DNA from: Lunularia cruciata | Taxonomy: Eukaryota > Streptophyta > Marchantiopsida > Lunulariales > Lunulariaceae | Direction: 5' to 3' | DNA: 64,000 bases | Assembly (NCBI GenBank): GCA_948567375.1 | Contig: OX419756.1 | Location: 41,270,552 to 41,334,551, forward strand | Shown: positions 1-11,640 of the stretch, one piece after another | Layout of the letters: each line of letters starts with the position of its first letter | Position numbering within the stretch: position 1 is the first letter of the stretch | Position numbers and translations under genes: made by a program | Notes under the pieces: model-generated | The model's database searches: none | What the model saw: only the letters and a program-made list of their open reading frames with translations | Told to the model about the DNA's origin: nothing

Positions 1-440
1 TTTGATTGTAAGCAAAAGTGCCCCAATTGGTATTGAATGTAGTTTTTTCCTTGTCTTCTTCTTGGATGGATACTTGATTATACCTTAAAAATCCATTGAG
101 AAAATTGTAATAGGGATGACCAGCTACTTGGTCCAAAATTGTATCGGTGAAAGGCAAGGGATGATGATACTTCCTCGTGATTGCATTTAGTTGTAAAAAT
201 CTTGGCACACGCAAATCTTCCCAGTCTTCTTCTTTGGAACAATGACAATCGGGGAGACCCACTCATTGCTCAAGATGGGAAAGATTATTTTGGCCCCTAA
301 GTACTTGTCAATTTCATCTTTCACTAGTACCAAGTACTTCGGGTTCAAGCAATACCATCTTTGCCAAACCGGTATTGCACCTTCAACCAAATCAATCCAA
401 TGTTCTCCAAATTCTCTTGGAATACCCAGCATTTGATCAG
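1..440 (-). pseudogene. Reverse transcriptase fragment of element G
   Basis: The minus strand between about 187 and 432 encodes a typical gypsy RT entry segment with the motif EWVSPIVIVPKKKTGK, preceded by VKDEIDKYLGAKIIFP. Continuing below 187 in a shifted frame are PLPFTDTILDQVAGH and then YNFLNGFLRYNQ near 80-115. In active relatives that last motif is FLDGFSGYNQ, so the first catalytic aspartate appears replaced by Asn. A frameshift lies near 185. RT copies element RNA into cDNA. The YxDD box is beyond the window edge. Confidence 0.8.
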
Positions 441-909
441 TAGATCAGGCAGATACATCTTGGTACTCTATAAACATGGCAGTGTATTGTGCAAACTCCT
501 CCAAAGTGACTTTTTTTGAAATCATCAAAAATTTTCCTTCAGTCAACACAACATCTTGACAGTCATCGGGGTTAATGACTCCTTCAAACTTACTGACTCA
601 GCTTAACCCAAGTTGAGCTGCAGTCAAACCCTCTTCCTCCAAGTTGTTTTCACCCAAGGCAATGTCATATGGACCTTTGTCTTCTACATCCACCTTGTAG
701 CATTCCCAGTAGTTGACTTGGACTTTGTCTTTGAAGTCATGTGAAGACAATGAATATTTGGATTCATCTTGATCTTTTGACAAAGTTGTCTTCCCGAGGT
801 GGGGGGCCTTTGTCCAACTCATTGCCATCAACTTCTAGTCATCAAACAAAATGTCCTTAAACCACAACTTCTACTGATGCCAATCCACAACAACTTGGGC
901 ACTGTACAA

Positions 910-1188
910 TCATGGTCTTCCAATCAACAATGGGTAGCCAATTTTGGTCACTGGCCTCAACAAAATGTGATTTAATTTGAAGTGCACCCCTCCAATGATT
1001 GTCATTAAATTTGACAGCATGCCCAAAGGCCGTCTCTTGGTTTGATCTGCAAAGTTCAAAATTTGGGGTGTTGGCTTGAATGTATGGTACCCCAACAAAT
1101 TTGTAGTGTCTTTGGTCATGACATTAACACCAAAACCCAAATCAATGGGTATTGATGTTATCATGCGCATCTTGCAATTTTGCATCAA
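910..1188 (-). pseudogene. Retropepsin-like protease fragment of element G
   Basis: The minus-strand frame reads IDLGFGVNVMTKDT and ends in YPLLIGRP. This matches the plant gypsy protease pattern of an active-site loop (usually ID-[GS]-GSGVNVM) followed about 70 residues later by a hydrophobic-ILGRPWL flap end. The canonical D-[ST]-G triad has become D-L-G, so the enzyme would be dead. It sits between the zinc knuckles at about 2.0 kb and the RT below 440, as expected in a gag-pol polyprotein. The interval 440-910 continues this reading in broken frames and shows no other domain. Confidence 0.6.
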
Positions 1189-1450
1189 CTCTGGGAGATC
1201 CCAGATCCTCCTGCTCAGTACAATAAATGGTGGCCAGGTCTTTTTTGGACATGACCCTTGTTTTCTTGAGGGCCAAACTTAGCTATCTCTTCTACAACTT
1301 ATTGTCTTCCCACAGTTGCTTGAATGTGACATTTGCACTTGTGGATGCCAAATCCGCCACAATATTGTATTGCAACAGTTCTCCTAACTTTACTTTCTTC
1401 ACTTTTATCTCTGTATTGGAAGACTCACCTTATTTGAGTTGGACTTTGGG

Positions 1451-2110
1451 TCACTTCAAGATCATGACCAAAGAACTGGTGGTCTTGATCTGAGGTTCTT
1501 TGGGTTTACCCACCTCGGCTTGTATCAGGTCCTTTACTTCATATTTGATATCCACTAAAAAAACTAGAGGCTTTGTCTTTGTATCCTCCTTCCAACTCAT
1601 CTCTCGAGTCCTTTGCACCACTCCTTGGATTTCTTTCTGCAAAGCTCTAACTTTGGTTTTTGCAAGAATCTTCTCCTCCTTTACAAAGAGAATTGCTATT
1701 GGGTGCAACCTCTTCACCTTTTGTGAAGACAAGGAAGTAATATTAAGTTCCTCAGGGTCATGCTTCTTCTTGCCTGCACGTGTCTCAACTTTCAAAACTT
1801 TGAGGTCCGGCCACTCTCCTTCCAGAGTCAAACTCCCTTCTTGAGGTCTCTCTTCCTCAAGGGTTATGCAATTTATATCAATATCCCCTTTTGCCTGAAG
1901 CACATCATGTTCAACTAGGGTCTGAACATATTTTACAAGCGGCTTTGGGTTGGGTGGATGAGGGCACTAGTTGCCCCTATGACCCAATCCTTTACAATTC
2001 CCACATAAGGAGACATACCCAATTTGCCATTTTGGCTCTGGACAGTTTGGAGACCAATGTCCCATTGAGCCACAATTGTAACATGCCCCTGGTGCAACAT
2101 TTAAGGGTTG
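1451..2110 (-). pseudogene. Zinc-knuckle (nucleocapsid) region and spacer of element G Gag
   Basis: Reverse-complementing about 2,030-2,100 gives a perfect CX2CX4HX4C knuckle (CYNCGSMGHWSPNC). A second knuckle follows about 90 bp further on, near 1,965-2,010, reading CGNCKGLGHRGN, then an in-frame TAG, then C. The open frame then continues to 1,451 as a charged spacer rich in E and K. Tandem CCHC knuckles bind the element RNA during packaging. The stop between the last two zinc ligands would truncate Gag exactly at the second knuckle. Confidence 0.7.
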
Positions 2111-2341
2111 ATTTTGGTTGCCCATTGGTGGTCTTCATGGAGGATCATTGGGGTTATACTCCCTTGGTCCATATCTTGGACCTTGGTACAATGTGCTTGC
2201 CTGAGGTTGTACCTCTTGAGTTTGGTACACAGCCTCTTCTTCCCCTTCTTAGTCCCATCCTAGAACCCAATCAATCAATTGCACGGGAAATGAATTATGT
2301 GTTTGCATGGCCTGACTTGCCACACGTAGTGCACCATACAT

Positions 2342-3499
2342 TCAATCTGCCGATGAAGGGGACTTTCTTTGGTCCTTCACCCCACTCATTTGGATCTTAA
2401 AATCCACAAACTCTTTTCTAAGAGCATCCAACTTATTGTCTACACTCTTTGCTTGCGGTGTCAATGGTTTCTTTCCTCCACATCTTTGTATTCTTCTTGG
2501 CTTTGACTCTTCTTCTGATTCCAAAGAAGAACTTGAAGATGTGGAGGATTTCTCCAAAGAAGGGGATGTATTGCAAGAAGCTCTTTGTCTAGGCTTCTTT
2601 CCTTTCTTCTCCCAATTCCTTTGGTTACCAAAAGAATGAGAGTGAGCTATCTTGTATTGGGTAACTTGTTTGAGAATTTTGTCCAAAGAACTTACATTCC
2701 TCTCCATGGCAAAGATACGAATCTCTGGTGATAGTCCTCCAAGGAACCAGGTAATGGCTTGGGCATCGGAGTAACCCGCCACATGAGATTGCTTTGGGAC
2801 ACAATTCAAGAGGGCCATGAACCGCTCAGAGTAGTCTCTTAACTTCTCCTTTCCTCTATCTAGATTGTTGAGTGCCGCAAAGACACTCATGTTCTAATCA
2901 ACTTCCCAGAATCATTCCAGAAATTGTTTCTCAAGTCTGCCCAGTTTGCTAGTACAAATCCCTTTTAGGTTACGTGCATATACCAACTCCAAGCCTTCTT
3001 TTGGAGCAAACTCAAGAAAATCCGCATGCAATCCACAGAGTCATGTTCTTTATTGGCAAAGGAAACAACCTCAAATTCTTTGATGAATTCATTAGGGTCT
3101 TTGTCTTGTTCTATCCCCTTATACGTTTGATAGGCATGTTGGGTGATAGGTAACAAAGTCATTGTTTGGCTTTGAGGAATTGGCGGTGGTAAGTTTGAAC
3201 TTGATGGACCCAAGGAACTGGCTAGTATTGAAGCTGTATTGATAGCCCAGGGGTTCCAATTGGTCAAGTTCAAAGTGGGGTTTATGTTGATAGATTCTTC
3301 TTCTCTGATGTGTCAACTCTGACTGGTAATGGAACAGGAGGTTTAACACTTTGGAGTGCTCTTGAAAATTCCTTTGAGCCAACCGAGGAATTGTTTGTAA
3401 GAGATGCTGGCATTCTTCTTCTATTAAGATTTGTGTTGTCTTTTTGTGAATAAATTTCTTTATAAAATCAACTTCCTTTACAACTTTAGGGGAATTCAA
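2342..3499 (-). pseudogene. Gag capsid region of element G
   Basis: Two overlapping minus-strand frames cover this part. The upstream frame (about 2,965-3,273, with a shifted extension to 3,499) has a Pro/Ser-rich stretch followed by an F-I-K-E-F and W-S-W-Y pattern. The downstream frame (2,342-2,890) carries the typical retrotransposon-gag helix region with YSERFMALLNCVP, AITWFLGGL and PEIR, then a Lys/Ser-rich tail leading into the zinc knuckles. Gag builds the virus-like particle. The two halves are separated by stops around 2,890-2,965. A further Lys-rich frame at 3,509-3,718 may be its amino-terminal part or the leader. Confidence 0.6.
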
Positions 3500-3829
3500 T
3501 GTATTAGGTCACAACGTGTATGTTTGCCCACTAGCATCTTTCTTCTTCTTGGAAGTTGGAGACAAGAAGTATCCTTGCCACCCACGTTTGTGTTTCTTTT
3601 GTTTGAGTTCTCGGAAGGCTTCTTGAACTTCATGAAGAAGTTGAAAGCCCGACTCCTCCCATTTAGTTTTGTCAAAAGTGGGTTGAATCTTCTGGCATTC
3701 TTCTTCTTTATGATGCAAAGTTTGTCTTTGAACTCTCTATTCCCATTGCTCTCTCAATGTAGACATTCATATTGGTTCAAAACCCAGTTTAGAATTTGGC
3801 TTCATATTCTTCTATTTCCAAGATTTGTA

Positions 3830-3847
3830 TCCCCAACAGTGGTGCCA
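3830..3847 (-). promoter_or_regulatory. Primer-binding site of element G
   Basis: The minus strand reads TGGCACCACTGTTGGGGA, similar to the TGGCGCCGTTGTCGGGGA type of tRNA-primed PBS common in plant gypsy elements. It lies 7 bp inside a TGTGACAACC terminus at 3,855, as expected for a PBS next to a 5' LTR. Confidence 0.6.
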
Positions 3848-3854
3848 AAAATCA

Positions 3855-6200
3855 TGTGACAACCTAGCAAATATCACTCTTGCAATCATCAAGTAAGTAA
3901 AGTTTGCTCCCGTAGAGATACAAGTCAGAATTGGTCAAACACAAATTCAAACAATTACAATATAGTTCTTCTTGGTTGTGTCTTTAATCTCTCAGGTAGA
4001 AACTACACCTAGAAGAGAGTAACAAGCACTGATCATAATCTCATCACAACAATCTATCACTCACAAATCACATTACTTCAATTCTGTCCAAAAAAACTTG
4101 CTTGTGATGATTTAGTCCATCCCAAAAATGGGTACTTTGTTGCAAGATCACTTTGCCTCAAAATTTTGTTCCACCCCTCCACTAAAGACATAACTTCCTT
4201 GATCAAAATTGCTTCACATCAACTCAGCGCTACACTCATAAATGCCAAATATTACTCAACACTTCAATGCACCTCTTCATATTTGCCTCTTCCTATCTCA
4301 AAACTAGTCCTAACCCAATCAGATGTCTATGTCGACTTTGGCTTCTAAACCCAAAGTAACTTCCTGCACTTCTCTATCTTTGGGTTTATCCACAATCACT
4401 AAATCTTCTACCAATTCCACTATGTCTTCACTCCAAACTACAATTGAGGTCATAGGTACACTATCTACATCATTATGTGCTGACCCATTCTTTTCTATTG
4501 TCTCAGGTAACTCACCTAAAGATGCTTGTACTCCTTCTTCTCTTAATTTGGACTTGTTGTGCGATCAGGCTTGAAGAGTGCCATCATCGCTCTAGTTATG
4601 CTTTGCCTAAATGGGTCTCAATAGGTATCTACCTTGTATCTGTTCTTTGTGCTTGGTGCCGTGAAAGAATTGCAAATCTCATCCATCTCCTCCATATAGT
4701 TTCCTTTCCCAAGAAATGTTGCCTCAATTTCCTCACCGGCTTCTCTTCCCATCACCATCCTCCAATCTGACTCTATCCATTGAGCCAAATTGCCTCTCTT
4801 CCCTTCTTTCGCAAGTCTTGGAAAACTCAAATTCTAGTTCCATGCCAAAAAAGTGATCCAAAGTCTACTTAGGAGTTCAATCCAAGCTATTATATCTAAT
4901 CTTCAAATCATTGGATTTTGCACTACAAGCAAAGGACTCTTCTTCTTACCCTTCTTCGGCATTGTGCAATCTCTAATGCGTGGTAATTAAAAAATGATTC
5001 TTCTGTCTCTTGGTCTTGAGATCCTTACTCCTTCAGACTTGTTAAAAATCAAACACTCAACCTGCTTGGCTACAGACACTCTTTCGGGTTGACTACTCAG
5101 TGGCTTAGGGTACTTGTGGGACATTTCAAAATCCCCTTGACAAAGTCCCGATTTTATAGTTCCTTGTTGATAGTTATATCCGTTGATAGTTATATCCCAA
5201 TTTTATAGTTCCTCGTTGATTTTATAGTTCCTTGTTCCTCCTAAAACACACTCTTTGCATGAATTCCTCTTGGCATTATCCAAGTTAGTGGTTTGCTCCT
5301 TGTTTGCCGTTTCTTTTCCTATAATTTCTTGATTTGCCCCTTTGAAGGGAAGTTGCTACATCATCTTTGCATCGGGTTGATCACCCCATGACAAAGTCCC
5401 CTTACTTTGGGTTTCTCTTGGCCGGTTCTCATTCGAGTACTTTGCTTTTGACTCAAAGTCAAGTAACTTTGGATTTCAACCCAAAGACACCATTCTTCTC
5501 CTTCCAATGTCATTTGGGTTCAATACAACTTTGTCTATACACTTCTTCTTCAAAATTGCATAGAAACCCAAAAAAAAAATGTGGGTACTACACTTGGATA
5601 AAAATCCAAATGGTTTGGTGGAAATGGATTTGATGATCCATAAATTCTATCCATCCCATTCCTACTCTTATATTAATGCAAAAGATTGAGACCAAGGAGA
5701 GAAATAAGAGAATGGAAGATCAAAGCGAAAAATCACATTGGGACTCTTGAATGAGTGAAACTCCAAATACCTAGCATAAGCTTTGGCTTTGGTTTTTATA
5801 GTGAAGTACACAAGGCTGTTGAGAAGCTTCTTGATAAGCTTCTTAAGAAGTTTCCTCAAAACTGGTTTCTTAGAGTGCAAGGCAAGCTAATTGAAAAGCT
5901 TCTCAAGAAACGTCCTTCTAGAAACCATCTACTTGACATGCAAGCTAAGCTAGCGAGGAAACTTTCCTAGAAATTTTCTTCTAAAAGCCATCTACTTGGC
6001 ATGCAAACTAAGCCAACCAAGAAGCTTCCCAAGAAGCTTCTTCCTATGAGTTACCACTTGGCATGCACTTTATGCAATGCCAAGAAGGTACCAAGAAGCT
6101 TCCTAGATGCTTCTAGAATATTCTAACTAATTTGGCCTATTTTCTACTTCATTAGTCTTGACTAACTTGTTGGTAAAATCCATATTATTTCAACAATCAA
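3855..6200 (-). repeat. Probable 5' LTR and/or decayed sequence of element G
   Basis: The lower boundary is set by TGTGACAACC at 3,855 beside the PBS. The upper boundary cannot be set because the partner LTR is outside the window; about 6.2 kb is a guess. The interval holds no intact gene. The minus strand between about 4,320 and 4,830 shows short coding-like pieces (for example DEICNSFTAPSTKNRYKVDT) separated by stops. These could be an older insertion or a captured gene remnant, and I do not recognise the family. Confidence 0.35.
5800..6115. repeat. Degenerate short tandem repeats rich in AAGCTTCT
   Basis: The motif AAGCTTCTTGATAAGCTTCT and the longer unit 'catctacttggcatgcaaactaagc' recur four to five times with drift over about 300 bp (for example near 5,817, 5,928, 5,990 and 6,055). 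They lie inside the putative LTR of element G. No coding meaning is seen. Confidence 0.55.
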
Positions 6201-6560
6201 TAAGCATAAAGGGAGGCAGCCGAGTCATTTGTGGTACCAAAGAGGCACAAAGAGGAGTATAGGTGGTAGATAGAGTCTCAAGGATTTTTTTTATTGTCTT
6301 TTTGTTGTAGTCAATACCCTTTAGCTGTCATGGAGTAGCCCAGTGCTCTTTGGGTCAAGTTTGCCTCAATAGGATTTATCGGTGTGAGCAATTGCTATAC
6401 TCCCAAAAAATTGTAGATAAGAGAGATTAGGGTCAATTCCATACCACAACAAGGAAGGAGTAGTGCTATGTGACAGCCCAATGTTGACATACTTGCAATA
6501 TAACTGGTAAGAACAGGATGTTCCCATGAGGATAAGGTTCACAGTTTGCTAGGAGTGAAG
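6180..6560 (-). pseudogene. Ty1/copia integrase-RT linker remnant
   Basis: Reverse translation of about 6,200-6,440 gives pieces such as LTQRALGYSMTAKGY, which resemble the copia post-integrase signature (LDPKAxKCxFLGYSxxxKGY). Further upstream pieces resemble the segment before it. The reading is broken by several stops. The match rests on a short pattern only. Confidence 0.3.
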
Positions 6561-7610
6561 AGAAAGTGTCACTTTGTCACAAGTTGGCTATTAACACGTA
6601 TGTTACCTCTTGGGTGGGAAAATTTCCATACTGCAGCACACTACAACAACAAAAAAACCACTCAATCACATTCAATAATGAGATCTCATTGCACAAGCTT
6701 TTGAAGGTGATGATTTAGTCTGTCATGTTGGTCATTGGTCCCAAAGGTTGTTCCCTCATAGTTACCTATACATGCATACCACAATGCCAATGAGAGAGTT
6801 CTACCTTTCCTGAAAGGCACTCCTCACCGCTATATTGCAAGTTTGCTATATTGAGGTTTTGTTACTTGTGATACTTTATGGCACTCACAACCATCACAAC
6901 TCTCAATGTGTCAACTCGGCTCCTTATAACTCCCAAGCTTGATTGCTCTCTTGGACCTTAGCATTTGTGTTCCTACTTTGAGTTTCTAACCACTACTTGA
7001 CTCAATGATCACAAAACATACACCATATTCATATTGATACACTCAAGATCTAGGAGGTCCTTTGGCATCATCTCCATAATAGAGTCAACTTTCCAAACAC
7101 ACAAGTAAAGTGATTGCACATTCACAAGTTTGAATATACAAGTTTGAGATGGAATTCCAACTTGTGCTCATTAAGCCTGTATTAAGTGAAGGTTATTCCC
7201 CTTATACTCTCCATTACAACAAGATGAGGCACATCCATAGTTGTGTGATGCCACAACCACATAATTGTCTACCTAATTGGTGGTTATAGATTAAATGTTA
7301 TGGTGGTGCCACCTATAGGGAGGTGCTTATTGTACACTCTACCAATTCTATGACTCTAGCTACACATCAAGAGAATGGTCCCAACAATCAAATTTTTACA
7401 AAAGAATCAATTTAATGTACCAAGCCTTAATTTCTCAAAGAATTCCTATACATGTTATCATGTAGAGACATCCCATCACGATGGAATCTTGAACCCAATG
7501 ATATTCCAATCACAATAAAGTCCTCAAATCATGATCATGTCATGATGACCACAACTTGATGGTTCAAAACTACAATTACAAAAGTATTGTCCACCATGAT
7601 CTACTTCTTT
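6560..7610. other. No gene recognised
   Basis: This 1-kb stretch between the copia remnant and element E1 has no long open frame and no domain signature I recognise. It probably holds further decayed repeat sequence. Confidence 0.5.
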
Positions 7611-7614
7611 GAAC

Positions 7615-8305
7615 TCTAACACCCATTTGTGCATGTGTGTGGTATTGTGATATTTAGCTTGGTATAATAAGTACTTGAGAGATATTATTTATATAGAGAT
7701 AAAGGATGGTTCTACATTAGTCATGATTAGCTAAAGTTTGTCATAGCTAAGATAGAGGGGACCTTACTTTAGAGGAAGTGGAAAAGATGAGCACCACTAT
7801 TTTGGATTCTAGTGTGTTGACTTTATATTATTCCTAGGTGTTTGGATTTGAGGAAAGAGTTGAGAACTCTTGGGTCCACAAGCCTTTTGTTTTGTATTTT
7901 TCTATGGTCCAAAGATAGCCCATGTGAAGGAATCCTTGACTTAGTGGTTGGGTCAAGATAAGATCATATGCTTAATGGAATATGCACATGTGGCTGGATA
8001 TTCCTTTATATTTTTTGAATTTACTAGACTTTTAGCCCAATAACTTGAGTAACTCTAGTAATTAATACTTTTGGTGCGTAATTATTTCATAAGTATATAA
8101 ACAAGGGGTGAGGAGTTACTCATCATCCTTTCATTTGCAACTATCTCTCTTTCATTGAGTTCCATAGTGAGCAATGTCTTGAGTCTTGGAGTGTTAGCCT
8201 TGGAGAAGTATGATGGAGTTGAAGTTCCTTGCTGTCTTAGTCAATGGTACGCTATCATAATAGCCATCAGAGGTTCATCCTAAGTGAGAGACAGGCCGGC
8301 TCATA
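7615..8305 (+). repeat. 5' LTR of E1
   Basis: It starts TCTAACACCCATTTGTGC and ends GGCCGGCTCATA. It is homologous to 14,892-15,582 and, in inverse orientation, to the LTRs of A and B. The stretch 'agtatataaacaaggg' near 8,092-8,107 looks like the TATA box of the LTR promoter, followed about 50 bp later by a conserved CTCTTTCATTGAG segment. Confidence 0.92.
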
Positions 8306-8309
8306 TTTT

Positions 8310-8326
8310 TGGTTCCATTGTCGGGA
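8310..8326 (+). promoter_or_regulatory. Primer-binding site of E1
   Basis: TGGTTCCATTGTCGGGA lies 4 bp inside the 5' LTR. It corresponds to TGGTTCCGTTGCCGGGA in A and TGGTTCCGTTATCGGGA in B, so the site is conserved across the family. Confidence 0.75.
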
Positions 8327-8546
8327 CCTCTCTAGAAGGTAAAATAATGTATTGCATACAATTCTATATTAGATAGAAGGACGCTATGAGAGCTCACTTG
8401 GAGAGAACTTTAGGGGAAGAGAGAGCTGAACTTATGTTAGAGAATTTGGACCCATTTTTCTACCTTCTAGTTCATTATGATGTCTTTGAGGTGATTTTGT
8501 ACATCTTGTACACTTGAGAGGATTTGGAGAGATTGTGTGAGGTGGA

Positions 8547-8780
8547 TTGCAAATTTTGGGGATTAAGGTGATTTTGGGCAAAATCTCAATTTTAGGATCT
8601 GAACTTGACATTTCTATATATGATATCTTGGATTATCTTTCAGTTAGCAAAATGGAAATTAGTATGAGAGCTACCATTTGCACTAAACTAGAATTTCTGA
8701 AAGTTGACACGGTAAACTGTTCCCGCAACTACATGCTCTCTAGAAAATTGTGCAAAATCTACCATTTCTTCAATTTTTAG
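8547..8780 (+). CDS. Conserved 77-codon leader ORF of E1
   Basis: This short frame starts MQILGIKVILGKIS and ends CHFFNF-like (YHFFNF). It has the same start, stop and length as the frame at 37,217-37,450 in A, despite clear divergence at the amino-acid level. A preceding frame running from the LTR/PBS boundary (8,281-8,516, one stop) is also shared with A. No known domain is seen. It could be a real small protein, an upstream regulatory ORF, or chance conservation of a structured leader. Confidence 0.3.
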   Translation: MQILGIKVILGKISILGSELDISIYDILDYLSVSKMEISMRATICTKLEFLKVDTVNCSRNYMLSRKLCKIYHFFNF

Positions 8781-9163
8781 TGGATTGTAGTGAAACTTTC
8801 CAAGAACATTCAGTGCATTGTATCCTATTAGTTGATACAAAAATTAGACATATATCATTCTTGAGCAGAGAGGTATAAGATTTTAAAGTGAGTGGGTGGT
8901 TTTCAAACCAAATCTGAAATATGTGTGCTAAATAGAAAGGTGCCTAGGCCACATAACTCAATGAAAAGATCTGAAAATTTTCAAGGAGTGATTTCCTGGA
9001 ATTGTGATTAAGTGAGAAAAATTTCAGGGGATTATGACATAATAGTTACGAGATTTAATTGACATTGTTAGGAAGGGTCAATTCTGCAGAGTTTAGATCT
9101 CATACATGAGGAGTGTGAGAGCAACAAAAAGCATGTTTGAGTGTTTAGACTCATCTTGGGAAA

Positions 9164-9637
9164 ATGGAGGGTCACCAAGAGTGGAAATTGAGGCTATGAA
9201 AGGTTCCCCAAGGGTTTGAGGTGATTATAGGGGTAGATTTGAGAAGAAGAGAGTTTAGAATAGAATTTGAAGAGAGTGTTGAGAGGATCCAAAAACCCAC
9301 ACCACTTGGAGTGAAGAGTGAGTCTAAGTGCTTTTTATATGGAGAGAAGGGACATAAGGCAAGTTCATATCCATTGAATTTTGAGAGCAAGATTTTGAGA
9401 GAAAGAAGAGGCTTACTTGACTTGGGTTTGCATGTTGTACCTTCTTCACCAAGATTGGGAGGGAGAATATCTAAGACCAAGGAGTTGTGTGAGGTTTGTG
9501 GAGTGGAAGGACTTCCAAAAGTACATGAGTGTAGTGGAGTAAAAGCACTTTTAGAGACTTTGGTGAAAGATCTTGGACAGAGTCTTAGTACAACTACAAA
9601 AATACTACCACCTTCATCAGCTAGTTCTCAAGACTAG
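9164..9637 (+). pseudogene. ORF0 of E1 (extra zinc-knuckle ORF upstream of gag), one stop
   Basis: This 474-bp frame is exactly the same length as in A and B and starts at the same ATG (MEGHQEWK). It contains a premature TGA at codon 12 (9,197-9,199). The CCHC knuckle is damaged: two of its cysteines are Tyr here (CFLYGEKGHKASSY). The second Cys/His cluster (CEVCGVEGLPKVHEC) is intact. No indel has occurred, although the neighbouring gag has several. Function unknown; see the copy in A for the description. Confidence 0.6.
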
Positions 9638-9877
9638 TGATGAAGATAATTTTTCAACTTATGGATAAATTATCCATGAGGGTTATATTAATATGCACTC
9701 TAAGATTTGATATTGCTATAGAAATCTTGGAGTAACCTGAAACTTTTGTGTTCCCTAGGGTGGATTATTCTCAGATGAAGTTAGTCATGTATATACTCTA
9801 TTAGTTATACAGTGAGAGAAAAGAAAAGAGAAAAAGAAAAAGAAATTAAGAAAATAGAAAAATAGTGAGGGGTTAAG

Positions 9878-11640
9878 ATGGGAAACTTCCAGTTTTCTTT
9901 GACACGGATGGAGAAGATATGAAGGCCTTTGTGAGAGATTTCAAGAGTGCTTGCATATGAAACAATGAGAGGAGGAAGAATGAGTGGGTCTCATTATTAC
10001 CAAACTTCTTTAAGGATGCAACACTTACATGGTATGAGTCGGAATACCAAAAGAGAGAGAAGAGAGATGGGGAAGAAGAGTCTTGGGAAAGTTTGACTTC
10101 AGCACTCACTGAGAAATTTCTTCCAGATGAAAATTATGAGAGATTAATGAGTGAGGTTACCTTTCTCAAACAAGGAGATGGAGAGAAAGTGAAAGTCTAT
10201 ATGGAAAGAGTGGAGAAGTTAGAGTCCAGATTTTGCATAGTGTGGAGAAAGGGTGGGGATGATGTGGAGACTACTATGATTGCCATAGGTGCCATGCTCA
10301 CCAAGAATTTTGTGAGAGGATTGAGACCACAAATTAGAAGCAAGGTGAGATATGAGATACCTTCTTCCAAGGTTGAAACTATCAAGATTGCAATTCGTAT
10401 GGAGGAGAGTTTGGAAAAAGATGAGAGTGATTTGATGATGAAAGAGATTGTGCATCCTCCTCAAGGTTAAAAGTATGGTGTAATTTGATACTTTGGTGGC
10501 AAGGGTTGCAATAGAAGTAGTAGTTGCTCTAGTTCTTGCACCTCCACCAAAAGATCCACTTCAAACCATCACATAACAACTTGCAAATCTCAAGATCAAT
10601 GTGGTGCAACTATGGGAGAAGAGAGAGGTGGATCAGAATGTGGGGAGAGGACCAAGGAGTTATGGAAGTTATACATATAGAGGAGGCCAACCAACCAAAA
10701 AAATTTATGAGAGAAGTTTTGGTTGTGGAGGAAGAGTTCACATCCAAAGGAATTGCCCAAATTCCACTTACCACCGAACACCATTGAGCGGACAACTTCT
10801 CGTCTTGCATCTCACGATCTTCAAGAGACGGCTTGGCTCACACGGATATACCCACTGCAGTCCTTTAAGTCAATACTCACACTCATCAATCGCTCGCTTG
10901 CTCAGCTCCTGTTGTCAGTCCGTGTTCATGAGGAAGGAGTTATGAAAGAGCCAATAGAGGAGATAGTGAAGCCCAAGTGGCTCCTAATCCAAACAAAGGT
11001 AAGGGGATAACATCTATCGATATGGTTGAGAGCAAGTATGAGAAAAGAGAGTGCTCAAACTCCAAGAGTTTAATTTGAAGCTTTTGGCACAATAGAAGAA
11101 GAGAGCTTGTTTTGCAGAAGATGTGTACTCTTCTCAAGGATTTACTCCTAGACAAGATACTCTTATGCCTACTAGGAGCACTTGCACAAGCACTTCAATA
11201 CCATCAACAATAAAGACTCCAAGGAAGAAGTTGGGGATGGAGGACTTCTAGATCTCAAAGCAACAATGGAACTATAATGTCTTGGAAGATGTTGGTAGTC
11301 ACAAGGCTAACATCATAGTAGGCCAATTGATTGCTTTGAGTCTTACTTTGAGAAATGAGCTTAGAGGTGAATTGAGTTCTACAAGGAGCAAGAAGAAGAA
11401 GAAAGTAAAAGCTCTAGTATCAATGGGGGTGGTAATTGCCAAGCCAACACCATGGGAGGCTTGTGAATATGGCTCCAAGATTGATGTGAGAGTGAATGGT
11501 CAAAACATCAAGGATGCATTGGTTGATGGAGGATAAGCAATGAATGCCATGTCAAAAAGGTTGATGGAGAAGTTGGATATGATACCCTCAAGACCTTCAA
11601 CATTTGTGGTGAGCATGGCAAACAAACAACAAGTTTGACC
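9878..11640 (+). pseudogene. gag and start of protease of E1
   Basis: This is homologous to residues 1-540 of the intact protein of A. A 1-bp loss just after the ATG shifts the frame at once. Further frames (10,093-10,470; 10,536-10,787; 11,282-11,536) carry the capsid helices, a damaged knuckle region and the segment before the protease. A TAA near 11,534 follows the active-site DGG, and a TGA at 11,636-11,638 stops the flap region. A ~150-bp foreign insertion sits at about 10,773-10,926. It cannot make a Gag. Confidence 0.85.

Larger units (their letters stand above)
1..3854 (-). mobile_element. Ty3/gypsy element G, internal region (decayed, truncated by window edge)
   Basis: Read on the minus strand from a primer-binding site at 3,830-3,847, the order is gag, two zinc knuckles, aspartic protease and the start of reverse transcriptase, which leaves the window at position 1. 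That gag-PR-RT order is the Ty3/gypsy or generic retroviral order. All domains are broken by stops and frameshifts, so this is an old, inactive copy. The integrase and the 3' LTR would lie to the left of the window, so neither target-site duplication nor age can be judged. Confidence 0.8.
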
